Source: Gigantopelta aegis
Lineage: Eukaryota > Mollusca > Gastropoda > Neomphalida > Peltospiridae
Length of the DNA stretch: 64,000 bases
Assembly: GCF_016097555.1 (NCBI RefSeq)
Contig: NC_054703.1
Span: 11,237,957-11,301,956, forward strand
Direction of reading: 5' to 3'
Shown here: piece by piece, positions 21,048-32,717 of the stretch
Layout of the letters: each line of letters opens with the position of its first letter
How positions within the stretch are numbered: the first letter of the stretch is position 1
Notes under the pieces: model-generated
Seen by the model: the letters and a program-made list of their open reading frames with translations, nothing else
Database searches by the model: none
What the model was told of the DNA's origin: nothing
Program-made: the position numbers and the translations under genes

Positions 21048-22370
21048 CGAAACCCACCAGTGTCACACGACTGGTATATTACAAACCGAGGTATCTGACT
21101 GGTATATTACAAACCGTTGCAGGTGACTGGCATATTGAAAACCGTGGTATGTGACTGGTATATTACAAACCGTGGTATTTGACTGGTATATTACAAACCC
21201 TGGTATATGACTGGCATATTACAAACCGTGGTATTTGACTGGTATATTACAAACCGTGGTATATGACTGGCATATTAAAAACCGTGGTATATGACTGGTA
21301 TATTACAACCGTGGTATTTGACTGGTATATTACAAACCGTGGTATATGACTGGCATATTACAAACCGTGTATGTGACTGGTATTTTACACACCGTGGTAT
21401 GTAACTGGTATATTACAAACCGTGGTATGTGACTGGTATATTACAAACCGTGGTGACTGGTATATTACAAACCGTGGTATTTGACTGGTATATTAAAAAC
21501 CGTGGTAGATGACTGGTATATTACAAAACGTGGTATGTGACTGGTGTATTACAATCCAAGGTATGTGACTGGTATATTAGAAACCGTGGTGTGTGACTGG
21601 TGTATTACAAACCGTGGTATGTGACTAGTATATTACAAACCGTGGCATGTGACTGGTATTTTACAAACCGTGGTATGTGACTGGTATTTTACAAACCGTG
21701 GTATGTGACTGATATATTACAAACCGTGGTATGAGACTGGTATATTACAAACCGTGGTATGTCACTGGTATAATACAGACAGTGGTATGTGACTGGTATA
21801 ATACAGACCGTAGTATGTAATTGTTATATTACAAACCGTGGCATGTAATTGATATATTACAAACCGTGGTATGTGACTGGTATATTACAAACCATGGTGA
21901 CTGGTATATTACAGACCGTAGTATTTTACTGATATATTAAAAGCCGTGGTATTTGGGTCGTATATTACAAACCGTGGTATGTGACTGGTATTTTACAAAC
22001 CGTGGTATGTGGGTGGTATACTAGAAACCGTGGTATGTGACTGGTATATTACAAACCGTGGTATGTGACTGGTATATTACAAACCGTGGTATGTGACTGG
22101 TGTATTACAAACCGTGGTATGTGACTGGTATATTAAAAACCGTGGTATGTGACTGGTATTTTACAAACCGTGGTATCTGACTGATATTTTAAAAACCGTG
22201 GTATTTGACTGGTATATTACAAACCGTGGTATCTGACTGGTATATTACAAACCGTGGTATGTGACTGGTATATTACAAACCGTGGTATGTGACTGGCATT
22301 TTAAAAACCGTGGTATGCGACTGGTATATTAAAAAACGTGGTATGTGACTGATAACGGTATGCGACTGGT
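21048..22370 (+). repeat. 28-bp minisatellite, about 45-47 copies
   Basis: Unit GTGACTGGTATATTACAAAC then CGTGGTAT, repeated head to tail with single-base variants and a few shortened units. No unique spacers. The unit matches the SINE-A core (CGACTGGTATATCAAAG then GCCGTGGTATGT), and the left edge keeps a SINE-like prefix (AGTGTCACACGACTGGTATA). Confidence 0.93.
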
Positions 22371-22486
22371 GATGGCGATGATGTAAACATTCGCCGTTTG
22401 CTTCAAAGCGCTTAGGTCGATTTATCATACGCTAGAGACAAATGCAATTTGATTTTCAGATAACATCATCTGTGACCGTTAAAAAC

Positions 22487-22538
<52 letters not shown>

Positions 22539-24000
22539 CTCGCGGAAAACGGTTCTTGTGCACCAAATGATTGCATACAGAATATAATTTACTTGAAATC
22601 TAGTTATAAATTGTTTAGTAACTGAACGTGTAATCACTCCCGTCGATATTCCAGCGGAGTCCAGTCAATTGCACGAACTATTCATACTTTGTGATCACAC
22701 GTTGCATTACTAGCATTCTTGGTCACGTGCTCCTGTTTGACGTCATTTTTTTATCACTGGACTTTAAAAGTATTGTATGGATTCTTATCACTCAGAATTA
22801 TTTTTTTCTTTTTGTATCTGATCGTCGTCAGTGTGATGCCACGCCTCCCAGAAAATGGACTCCTTCGAACGATGGGTATGATTTAGGTTAGAACGGCACA
22901 AACGTTGTTGCTAGTAATTTTGGCATTCATTGGTGTTTATCAGAACACTATGCAATATCTGCGGCGCATGCTCTATATTTTGACTGGGTTCTTTTTACAG
23001 ATTTATTTTTCTTTTGATATTTATTTTATTAGTAGCCTAATACTATAACATTTACAATATCCAAATTAAATGTGCATGTGTGCGTGTAGACACATATTAC
23101 ATTTTTCTTGAGGCAGAAAATATGAATTTTTTAGGCTAATATCCGTTTGCGTCAAAAGAGAACCAATCGATGACATGACATGACATGTAACTTCATATTG
23201 AATAAACATAACATTCATATAAAAACATATTTGTTTATTAAGTTTTAAACACAAATCATCTTAAATAATACAGTTTTTAAGGCAATTGTTGGAACATCCA
23301 AGGCAATCTGAACAACACAACCGTAATACATGATGATCAGGGTCGTATATCTGCATAATGAATGAGTATTTGACGAAATTGTGGACGATTCCACGAAGCC
23401 CTAGCTAGTACCACGTATATAGGAAAACAACCACTCGCGAGGAGATCCTTTACTGGAAATTGCATAAATCTTGCATCACCACAAAATTTATTTCTTCCCT
23501 CCTGCATCACCACAAAGAGGACTACCGTTCCCAGACTAGTTTACTAAACCACGCCCAGTTCTACGTTTTGTACTGCTTTATATTTTACTTCAGAGACAAC
23601 ACAAGTCACGCTATAGATATATATACCTTGGCTGTTCTAACATTTTTTTCTTCACCCCTATATTAAAAATGAGATTTAATATTTTTTCCTTGATTTCTTT
23701 TTAAATTTGTTTTATTTGAGTTGGTATGGGTTTAAAACTTTATATCATGTTTTATACAAATTTTGACTATTCATTATGAATTTACATGCCAGTTCATCGG
23801 TTTCCTTTTGATGTAAACGGACTCTATACGGTGCACATGTAGTTAGTATTCAACAAAGAACATTCTAGTTTTTATTTTGGCTGTGCAGTTAAATTCCAAT
23901 GTGATAATTGGAGGGCTAGTTGAATTTGAGGAGGGCCAGTAAGATTTTTCGTCAACTGGCTCTGCTGGTGACAAAGGTTTTCCTGTTAATTTTCAATCCT
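22371..24000. other. Non-coding stretch with TA microsatellite
   Basis: TA tract at 22490-22534. Short open frames (for example at 22691-22891 and 23460-23666) lack any recognisable domain. No gene supported. Confidence 0.5.
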
Positions 24001-24002
24001 GA

Positions 24003-24235
24003 AAAATCCAACCTGGTGGTGGAGACTGTCGAAACGAGAAGCGTCCTAGCGTTCAATCAGTTCCAATGGCCGCATTAGTTCCAGTGGCCGCATACATCCC
24101 AGTAGAAAACTCCATTTTGTTGACAGTAACGAAAAACAACAATGTTGGATTCCCATGTTGAACAAACGAAAGCACGTGCAGTGTGCACAGGCAAAGCACG
24201 TGAAACCGCGCCGTGCTCCAGACTGGGAATTTGCT
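24003..24235. repeat. Dispersed repeat shared with 3745-3965
   Basis: Same blocks in the same order as at 3745-3965. Followed by a C run and A run at 24371-24402. Confidence 0.75.
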
Positions 24236-24597
24236 CTTTCGAAAACATTTCCTTTTCTTTTTTACATAAAGAAAACCTAGAATATATTAAAAAAAACAAA
24301 ATAACGATGTACTGACTAAACTGCTGAAATACGACCTGACTATGTGGACGTACACTTGGACCAAGCACTACCCCCCCCCCCCCAAAAAAAAAAAAAAAAA
24401 AAAGAAGAAGAAGAAAAAACGTTTTGTTAGTATCTATGGAAATAACCATTCTAATTGTGTGACATTAGGCGTATTCATTAACATAATACCAGTCATGTAA
24501 ACTACGGAACTGGCATTTCAGAGAGTGTGGTATTTGAAGTAACCACTGACGAAGAAATGTGGTGAGTCTTGTTTGTTGAACCAGTATTTTGTGTTGT

Positions 24598-25632
24598 TTA
24601 ATTCGGACGTGTTTGTCTCCCCTTCACAGTGAAGCATCTAAGTTTCCTTTTAATGATCTGTCTATAGTTTTGTGAACTTCCAATCAAGATGAAAAAGTTC
24701 TGGCCTAAATTTAGCGAGTAGATTATGTTCAACGCTGGCCACAATCTATCGGTTATTATCACGACTTCTCTGCCTGCCTCCAGCAAGTAAGACACGAGAT
24801 TTATGATATCTGACACTGACATGGGCAACAAAGTTACGAAGGCCAGTACCGAAATTAAAACCAAGGGGCGTGTTGAACTGTCTTTGGTAGGATTTGCGCT
24901 ATGTCTTATGAATGTGCTTCTAAACTCATTGCCACGTTTGATGCGAACAGTTATAAAGATGTTGAGGACGAGGATGATGATGCAAGGGAGCGTGGATGAC
25001 AATACCATACGAAAGACTATGATGTAGTATACAAGATTATCAGACATCACTAACTCTGATATATCCAAAATGGGTATAACTAACACGATGGTTGCAGCAA
25101 CCATGCACGAACAGACGGCAATGGCTTTCTTTCTCGTACAAAATATTTCCCGTTTTAACGGAAAACAGACGCATACGAATCTGTCGAGGGTAAACCCAAC
25201 GACCAGCCAGGGCGATAGGAACGTCGGTAAAAACTCGAAGCCTATGACAATTTTAATGATAGTGTTGCTCATGTTAGCAAGCTTCGGCAAGTTAAAATAT
25301 TCTTCGGTCTGCAGATACATGCCGACGATCAGTGCAAGACAATCGCAAAAGGCCATGAACTTCAGGTACACGGTGTAAGAAAGGGAAGCTAACTTGGAAT
25401 CGCTCACCATTATGAACAGCATGATATTGCCAATGGTACCTGCTATGACTATGCTCAAGATAATGGCCCAGTGGGCATAGCCATGTAAATTGAAATATGG
25501 CCAACCGTTCAGAGTCGAATTATCATGATACATTTTAAAGTCACCTTTTCCAAAACCAACTTCGTCAAAACCATCATCTCTCTCGGTAAAGTTGGATGTT
25601 TGGTTTGACCAGAATGGTGACGGTGTTGACAT
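24598..25632 (-). CDS. Orphan class A GPCR, peptide-receptor-like (intact)
   Basis: A 344-residue seven-helix receptor in one unbroken exon. The extracellular N-terminus (1-53) has three N-glycosylation sequons (N10, N14, N38). TM1 about 54-76 with GN at 68-69; TM2 about 84-106 with the conserved Asp97; TM3 about 126-148 ending in LDRF (150-152) in place of DRY; TM4 about 168-189; TM5 about 202-229; TM6 about 256-280; TM7 about 297-319 with LGQNFFI where NPxxY is usual. It lacks the TM3 and loop-2 cysteines that its paralogue at 8.2-10.1 kb keeps. A TTTCTTACAG acceptor lies about 40 bases upstream of the Met, suggesting a 5' noncoding exon further right. Likely plasma membrane, G-protein coupled; closest in style to the FMRFamide-receptor-like families of lophotrochozoans, ligand unknown. 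Confidence 0.9.
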   Translation of the reverse strand: MSTPSPFWSNQTSNFTERDDGFDEVGFGKGDFKMYHDNSTLNGWPYFNLHGYAHWAIILSIVIAGTIGNIMLFIMVSDSKLASLSYTVYLKFMAFCDCLALIVGMYLQTEEYFNLPKLANMSNTIIKIVIGFEFLPTFLSPWLVVGFTLDRFVCVCFPLKREIFCTRKKAIAVCSCMVAATIVLVIPILDISELVMSDNLVYYIIVFRMVLSSTLPCIIILVLNIFITVRIKRGNEFRSTFIRHSANPTKDSSTRPLVLISVLAFVTLLPMSVSDIINLVSYLLEAGREVVIITDRLWPALNIIYSLNLGQNFFILIGSSQNYRQIIKRKLRCFTVKGRQTRPN

Positions 25633-25659
25633 GCTTCAAATACGGCGTCCTCAGAATAT

Positions 25660-25680
25660 CACCTGTAAGAAATAAAATAT
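25660..25680 (-). promoter_or_regulatory. Probable 3' splice site of a 5'UTR intron
   Basis: On the minus strand a pyrimidine-containing TTTCTTACAG precedes GTGATATTCTGAGG and then the Met codon of the GPCR. The pseudogene has the equivalent TTTTACAG before ATCATACTC at the matching place. Similarity between paralogues continues into this putative intron. Confidence 0.5.
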
Positions 25681-25808
25681 TTATTATTAAAGATGGAAGT
25701 TCATCTCACCACTTTATCTCATATTATATTGCAAAATACAAACTCATCTACAATTTTTAAAATCTCACAATCACCTCACCATATTATAGCATCGTTTGTT
25801 AATGCAAA

Positions 25809-25922
<114 letters not shown>

Positions 25923-26202
25923 ACCAAAGTAAAAAAACAAAAACATTCACCACACTATATTATAACATTTACTAATTCGAAATGCAAACATGGATACATT
26001 TGTGATTCACTAAACGTCACCTCACCGTATAACACAATTTACTATTACAAAACACACACACGCACGCACGTTTATGTAATATTCACCTGCCACGCGATAC
26101 ATACGATACAACAATTACGTGACTCTAGGCAAAGTAGAATTTGTGTCGTACAAATCTATGGAAATTTTTGTTCTCGTCAAAGTGAAATATCCTTGGCATT
26201 AA

Positions 26203-26544
26203 AGGGACATTCCTGAGTTTGCTGCACTTTTTAAGACGTTATCGACTAACAGAGACTTTTTAACGATTGTAATTACATTTCAAATATATTTTTCTGCATA
26301 AAATATTAGTGGCTTTATATTAAACGTGTTTCTGATCGTTTTAATATTTATACTAGGTTAAATTTCCTCATATTTCCTAAAATATTGCTTTTTCGTACGT
26401 AAGAAATTATTTGAAGACAAAATCCAGTTTGGGCTTCGTACACATATTACGACGACCAGAAACACATTCAATATACAGACACTGATATTCTAAACAAGAA
26501 CCTATATTTAATATGTAAGTTTAATCGTAGAAATGTTTTATTAG
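26203..26544. mobile_element. TTAA-flanked MITE M1, right end missing
   Basis: TTAA at 26199-26202, then AGGGACATTCCTGAGTTTGC. Internal TTTCTGCATAAAATATTAGT is the region where the copy at 53.5 kb was later split. Ends at TTTTATTAG, directly joined to the LINE fragment, so the right end was lost. Confidence 0.8.
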
Positions 26545-27341
26545 AGGAAAACAATTAGAAGACTTAATTCTCAAAAATAATTTACTTTTATTCAATGACA
26601 AAAGTCATACATATTTGCATTCTGCAAATGGTTCTTTTACTTCTATAGACTTAACCCTTTGTAGTCCTTCACTTTTTCTTGATTTCTCCTGGAAAGTTGG
26701 TTCAGACCCTTGTGGTACTGATCACTTTCCCATTATTTTGGAGAATGATGGACCTCAATCGCTTGAAAAGGTTCAAAGGTAGAAGTTGGCGAAGGCAAAG
26801 TGGGGTCAGTTTCAGCATCTGTACAACAATTTGCCATTACTGATGCTGATGATCCCATGCCTTTGTTCACTTCATCTTGAAGGACATTGCAGATGAAACT
26901 ATTCCTAAGACTTCGGCAGTGCCAAAGCGTTTCAATAAACCATGGTTTTACTGATACATGCAAGGATGCACTTAAAAAGCGAAACAGGTTCCTTGAGAGG
27001 TTCAAACGTGAACCTACTGAGGATGACCTGGATGGTTATCGTATTGTTAAGGTTAAGGCTCGCAGAGAAATTACACATAGTAAGAAAACATCTTGGAGAA
27101 CGTTTGTCTCCAAGTTGAATTCACAAACATCAGTGAAATCTGTCTGGAATAGGATCCGTAAAATCAAAGGTAAAGAATCCAGTAATACAGTTCACCATTT
27201 GTATGTCAATGATAAGGATGTTACGTCTCATTGTGACATTGTCAATGCATTGGCAGACAACTTTTCTCACAATTCATTTTCTGATTTCAGTGCAGATGCT
27301 TTTACATCTGTCAGAACTAAAGCTAAACAGCAGTCCATTAA

Positions 27342-27724
27342 AGGGACATTCCTGAGTTTGCTGCATTTTATGATGTTTCCGACTAATGAAATATTTCTAC
27401 AATTAAACTTACATATTAAATATATTTTCTTGTTTAGAATATCAGTGTTTGTATATGCGATGTGTTTTTGGTTATCTTAATATTTGTAAGAAGCCCAAAC
27501 TGGATTTTGTCTTCAATAATTTCGTACGTACGAAACAAAAATATTTTAGGAAATAAAATGAAATTTAACCTAGTACAAATATTAGAACGATTAGAAATAC
27601 GTTTAATAGACAGCCGCTAATATTTCATGCAGAAAAATATATTTAATACGTAATTACAATCGTTAAAAAAGTATCTGTTAGTCGATAACATCTTAAAAAT
27701 TGTAGCAAACTCAGAAATGTCCCT
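27342..27724. mobile_element. TTAA-flanked MITE M1 with known empty site
   Basis: TTAA at 27338-27341 and 27725-27728. The same LINE sequence without the insert (CAGTCCATTAATTTTTCATC) is at 36290-36309, proving a TTAA duplication. Inverted ends AGGGACATTCCTGAGTTTGC and AGGGACATTTCTGAGTTTGC; 383 bp; non-coding. Confidence 0.93.
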
Positions 27725-27773
27725 TTAATTTTTCATCTGGAAATGCTCAAGTATACAACAGGTGTTTTTCTAT

Positions 27774-29157
27774 TGCTACTATTCCACACAGACCACGAAT
27801 CCCACGAATCGCTACGAATTGTTAAATTTAGGATTTGTGAGGATTCGTGGAATTTTGCAAATTAGAATGGTCTAATTCGTGACGATCTACGATTCAGTTA
27901 AGATACAGGTACGATAGAGTTACGAATATTCATGGGATTCGGCTCGATTCGGCTCGAATCGCACGAATATTGTCAAGAATTCACTACGATTTAAAAGAAT
28001 CGATTACGTATACTGCACGAATGTTAGGAATCAGTTACGAATCAGTTAAGAATATGCCGAATGCATCTAAGAATCAGGTACGATTAAAATTGAATTCGTT
28101 ACTATTCTTGACAGTTCGTGGGATTTTCCCTCAAGATAGGTATAAAAAGGCCCTCACCCCTGCTTGGGCATCAGTTCCAAAATGGATGTTCAACGTAGAG
28201 CAGCTGTAGTACTGGCCCTGGAACTGGAGTATCAACACCAGCTGCTGATAGCTAGAAGAAGACTGCTTCGAAGAAGAAGGAGAAGAGCCCCCAGGTGGTG
28301 GGTTAGACCGTGGCTAACACCAGCTAGAAGGCTAGAATATGGTCACTACAACATACTGATGCAGGAGCTGAGGGTGGAAGATGAGAATGCCTTTGCCAAC
28401 TATGTGAGAATTCCACCCCACATGTTTGATCAACAGGATTAGGCCAGTCATCCAGAGGAGGGACACCCACATGAGACCAGCCCTAGATGCCAGAATGAAA
28501 CTGACCATGACCCTCAGACACCTGGCTACAGGAGACCGGTATCACACCCTCCAGTATGACTTCCGATGTGGCTACAGCACAGTGGTATGGACTGTGCAGG
28601 AAGTCTGTCAGGTCTGTCAGGTCATCATACAGGAGCTGAAGGATGAAGTCATGCCACTGCTAAGGACCCAGGAGGACTGTAAGGCCATTGCCCAGCAGTT
28701 CCAAGACCGGTGGAATGTTCCTCATGCCCTGGGGGCCTTGTATGGCAAGCACATAGCCATCAGGAAACCACACAAGTCAGGCAGTGTGTTCTACAACTAC
28801 AAAGGCTTCTTCTCCGTGGTGCTGCTTGCCCTTGTGGATGCAGATTATAAGTTTATCTGGATAGACACTGGTGGAGAAGGTCATCAATCTGACGGACAGC
28901 TGTTTGGTGCTTCAGAACTGAAAGAGTGCATTGATGACACCACCATAAACTTCCCTGACAGCGATCCTCTGCCCAATGATGACAGAGACACACCCTACTA
29001 CATCCGATTCGTGGTCACAACCTCCAATTCACGAATCCCTGAATGAGTTAAAAATACCTACGATTGCCTACGAACTGATTACGATTCAAAGACGAATCCT
29101 AAAATTTATCAATTCGTAGCGATTCGTGGGATTCGTGGTCTGTGTGGAATAGTAGCA
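27774..29157 (+). mobile_element. PIF/Harbinger DNA transposon, internally deleted
   Basis: Inverted ends TGCTACTATTCCACACAGAC (left) and its exact inverse (right), extending through about 45 bp. The 3-bp target TAT is at 27771-27773 and 29158-29160; the empty site TTCTCTATGGAGG is at 36338-36350. Length 1384 bp. Carries part of a DDE transposase and no Myb-like second gene, so it is non-autonomous. Confidence 0.92.
28182..29046 (+). pseudogene. Harbinger transposase fragment
   Basis: Starts MDVQRRAAVVLALELEYQ; an Arg-rich basic stretch follows (RRRLLRRRRRRAPRWWVRPW), then MLIQEL-type and YVRIPPHMFDQ, where a 1-base frameshift near 28430 moves the frame. It resumes NRIRPVIQRRDTHMRPALDA, and includes ALYGKHIAIRKP, LVDADYKFIWIDTGGEGHQS and DGQLF. 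In active proteins the first motif is ALDGKHI: here the catalytic Asp is Tyr. The sequence stops after LPNDDRDTPYYI, where the family continues with the third catalytic residue, so the C-terminal third is deleted. Dead nuclease. Confidence 0.88.
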
Positions 29158-29744
29158 TATGGAGGAATTGCAGGATGCTCTTCGTGGGGCCCATGATAAT
29201 TCGATAGGACCGAATGAAATTCATTATCAGTTATTGAAACATTTACCTGAATCATCTTAGATGGTTCCTTTGAATATTTTTAATAACATCTGGATTTCTG
29301 GAGACTTTCCTTCTGATTGGAGGAATTATTATTCCTGTTCCTGGGCCTGGTAACGATTCAACCAAATCTACTAGTTATCGCCCTATCGCTTTGGCAAGTT
29401 CCATTTGTAAAACCATGGAACGAATGATCCATCGTATACCTGTCTGGTATCTTGAATCCCACAAATTGCTTACTAACGTGTAATGTGGGTTCAGATCTAG
29501 ACGTAGCACGGTTGATCATCTTGTTAGACTTGAAACGTTTTGTAGGGAAGCTTTCATCCATAACCAGCACTTGGTTTCAGTGTTTTTTGATTTGGAGAAA
29601 GCTTACGATACCACGTCGAAGTATGGAATTTTAGACGACCTCTATGGCATGTGCCTTACAGGTCGACTTCCTGTTTTTATATCTCAATTTTTAAAAGATA
29701 GATATTTTAAAGGAAGAGACAATTAACTCATTTGGCCTGGTATG

Positions 29745-30250
29745 CATATTCAACGATATATAATCTCGACTGGTCTATCAGTAGATCTAACAGCATTGAG
29801 TGGACTGCCATGTCCAGGTGACATTTCATCTATAAATAACAATTTAAATATCAGCCAATTACACTTCGCCTTTTACAGCGTTATTCGGGAGCATATACAT
29901 TCTAAAAAATATCGGACGAGACTATTTATGCAATAGGCGAACTGGTTGGTCTATTTCAACATTTAAAAAACAGGGGGAAAAGTGCAGTAATAAACTCTGG
30001 ATTGCACACTAGTATAAACAGATTTTATGGCTATATCATCATCAGGGTTTTTTTTCGTCTTGAAACGAATTTTATGTAACATTTTATATTGCAATTAGTT
30101 TCCGACATACTTCGGAATTCTGACATGATTTTGCAAGTAAGGTTTTTATTGGTTGAATGAAAGGTCAACCGGACATGAGCTCCAACGGGGTGCTGTTAGA
30201 TCCACAGGTAATAATAATTAACCAGTGGAGCTAATTTTAATTAGATTGCA
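29745..30250 (+). repeat. Repeat family M2 copy
   Basis: Inverse of the 19285-19810 copy: GTAGATCTAACAGCATTG at the left, TTAGATCCACAGGTAATAAT and GAGCTAATTTTAATTAGATTG at the right. Contains the shared peptide frame (plus), with a 1-base shift at its end. Confidence 0.75.
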
Positions 30251-30835
30251 TTATTGCATAATATCAAGTATAATCGTATAGTTAATTAATAAAACAGTTA
30301 AATGTGACGTCTATTATATGAACCTTGTAAAAAATGGCGTACATGAGATTATGACTGATTTTCACTCCTTAGATGCCCTTCTTTGAGAAACTGATGGGTA
30401 CCGGTGCAGTAGCCTCGGGGAAAATCCAGTATTTAAGATGGAGTCCAAGATGGCCGCCACCAAAGAGGAAAATCTGTATCTTGCAACTAAATGTCACAGA
30501 GTAACATATAATACTACTTTTTTTTATGTTTTTGGGGTCAAGGAATCAATTTTTCAGGTTATTTTTAACTTTTAAAGTCCAGGTAAGACATTATGGTCAA
30601 GTTCAAGGTCATTTATTCTTGAACTTCACAAATTGTAACATGTCTCAACTGAAAAACAGGGCAATCATTTATAAAATACATATCTTCCATGTCATTTTGA
30701 TAAAACATATTACAAATGACATTAATATCTAAATGCTGATAAATTATATTAAAGACAATGTTCATATGTTGATGCTCATTCCACATTACAAGTCAAGACA
30801 ATAATTTCCATTTAATGACTATTAGAGGTTCAACA
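30251..30835. other. Non-coding stretch
   Basis: No recognised repeat or domain; 30526-30732 is an open frame without family features. Confidence 0.5.
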
Positions 30836-30838
30836 TAA

Positions 30839-32165
30839 TCAGTCATCATCTTCTTCCTCTACAAAGTCATCTTCATCATCATCGGTTAACTCATCCACAT
30901 CTTCATCATCATCGGATAACTCATCCACATCTTCATCCTCTAATACAGGCTTGGTGAAGGGATTATGGCATCCTTGAATAGAATCTGCACACTTACAGAA
31001 TGTGCTGCAACTTTTGTTGTCATGATGACATGAACAGCGCTTTGATTTGCAAGATTCTTTTGAATCACAGTTGCAACCTATCAACTTCAGTACCAAGTCA
31101 GGAGCAATGGATGTGTTTGGAGAGGAGCTGTACTGGCACTAGGGACCTTGTAGTGAGATCCTTCTCCCAAACGTATTCAAATGGTTACACAGAAGGAGGC
31201 TCTGAACTGGCTGCAGAGCGCCAGACTGCAGCTTGGTAATGGCTTCTGTTGTTGGAGGAAGAGTTTCAAGTTTGAATCTTCCACTCTGGCACTGTGTCTA
31301 CCTCTTCCACTTGTAGAATCTTATTTCTGATAGTGTGGTGAATGATGAGATATTCCCATAGCAAGCTCCAATAAATGATGTTCCCTTATTTGCAAGGTCT
31401 TCAGTGGTCTCATTGAGATCCCCCAGACATGGAGGGTGATGCCCTTTCTTCAGAGCAGTCAGTGCTGTGTGCTTGCCAATACCATAAGGTTTACTGACTG
31501 TGTCACAACATGTTATTGCATGTATTGATAGTATATGGGACATTATGTCAACATTGGTTTTTACAGTTTGGTTTATATCAATGGCTTCAATTTCTGTGCC
31601 CCTGCGTGTGCTGTAACCTCACCGTGGTGCAGGGGTGTAACATTCTCTTTGAGAATGGCCAATACAGCACAAATGGAAGTTTAGAGTAAAATTCGGTGTC
31701 CGTAAAATTCTGTGATATTTGTATTTGTATTTTTGGCACAGTTCTTTACACTGTTTTTGTTTAAACATTGAATTTTTATATTGATGTTGATCATCACTTT
31801 ATTTATTTGCATTATCATAGTTTGACACCCAATAGCCGATGTATTTTTCGTGCTGGGGTGTCGTTAAACATTCATTCATTCATTCAATTTCTGTGATATT
31901 GGGACCATGAAGATTTGAGCATCAAAATTTAGAGTATGCTTAAAATGAAGAGAAGGACAAAAACATCTGTATCACTGCATTTGACATAAATTGTATGGAC
32001 TCCATGTTTTCTCACTGTCAACCACATGATGAATAATGGTATTATCTGCTTCTTCTTGTGAGTTACGAAGACCTTCACAGTCCACATCAGTGTTTCTGAC
32101 AGAATCAACAGGGGGTAGAAAGAAAATGGGTTACGTTTAGGGTTAGAGTTAAAAAAATCATACAA
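30839..32165 (-). pseudogene. Relic of a PIN-like/cysteine-tail repeat gene family
   Basis: Read leftwards: a Ser-Asp-Thr-Asp strand (VKCSDTDVFVLLF, near 31935), then HILSIHAITCCDTVSKPYGI and GKHTALTALKKG (31543-31450), then a decayed middle (LPPTTEAITKLQ-like, near 31260-31180), then a cysteine-rich tail (IGCNCDSKESCKSKRCSCHH, then CSTFCKCADSIQGCHN, 31090-30980), and an acidic C-terminus. This order matches a poorly named family scattered through cnidarian and molluscan genomes, sometimes mobile. Frames are broken, and a 285-bp LINE derivative interrupts it at 31599-31883. Function unknown. Confidence 0.65.
31599..31883 (+). mobile_element. LINE-derived mini-element (both ends of the I/Nimb-like LINE)
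   Basis: The first about 100 bp match the 5' end of the LINE at 33590 (CCCCTGCGTGTGC, ACCTCACCGTGGTGCAGGGG, and a CATTCTC/GAGAATG hairpin); the last about 190 bp match its 3' end (GACACCCAATAGCCGATGTA, then GGGGTGTCGTTAAAC and ATTC repeats). Flanked by TCAATTTCTGTG, 12 bp, at 31587-31598 and 31884-31895. Confidence 0.9.
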
Positions 32166-32715
32166 TGATGATAAGAGTAATTAATGTTGTCAGAAGGTTA
32201 ACTTAAAATTAACAATATGCGAACAAAATTGGGTATAGCGCCATACCCATCTTACCCAAGCATAGTGTATGAATATAGAAGAGGGCCTCGTAAGTTGTCA
32301 AACTTGTGCCCAACTATTTTGTTCTTTGTACAATAAAATATGTTTGCAACCAACAACCCATCTTACCCTCTAGCAGAAACCCTGCACATGCCCTGGTGAA
32401 GCTGCAGTCACTTTAATGGGAATTTCTTTATGGCCAGAGACGATAATATATTGTTGGTCTGATAGGTGACCCTCAACATCATCCATATTTTGTCAGTGAT
32501 GAGGTCAATCAGCTGAACTTTGTTTTCTACGACTTTGAGAGAAATTGTCTGAGTTGGGAGGGGTGAATTTAGTGTGAGTGTGTACTCTTCGCTAATGGTA
32601 TCATCAGCTCGTCCTGCTCTCGTACCACCCTAATAATCGCGGTCAGATAATCAGATGCACACCTAACACAGATGGTGTAAGCTGCTGAGTCACATATCGT
32701 TCTGTATAACTTTAT
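32166..32715. other. Unassigned stretch
   Basis: May hold more of the cysteine-tail gene relic, but no motif is readable. Otherwise nothing is seen. Confidence 0.4.
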
Positions 32716-32717
32716 GC

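Larger units (their letters stand above)
26550..29712 (+). pseudogene. I/Nimb-like LINE relic carrying two DNA transposons
   Basis: Parts: endonuclease C-terminal half (26555-26760, with SIDLTLCSPS and GTDHFPII), linker (26887-27337), then interrupted by the MITE (27342-27724) and the Harbinger element (27774-29157), then the RT start (29158-29712: SYRPIALASSICKTMER, VFFDLEKAYDTT). Several frame breaks. It ends abruptly before the YVDD box. It retains the endonuclease segment that is deleted from the nearly full copy at 33590-38914. Confidence 0.88.

Noticed and set aside
21048-22370. CRISPR-like array of regular 28-bp repeats
   Set aside because: Units are directly adjacent with no unique spacers, no cas genes exist, and the context is eukaryotic. 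It is a minisatellite.
30839-31096. Metallothionein-like cysteine protein
   Set aside because: The cysteines belong to the tail of a larger relic with PIN-like segments upstream on the same strand; the short frame alone is not a gene.
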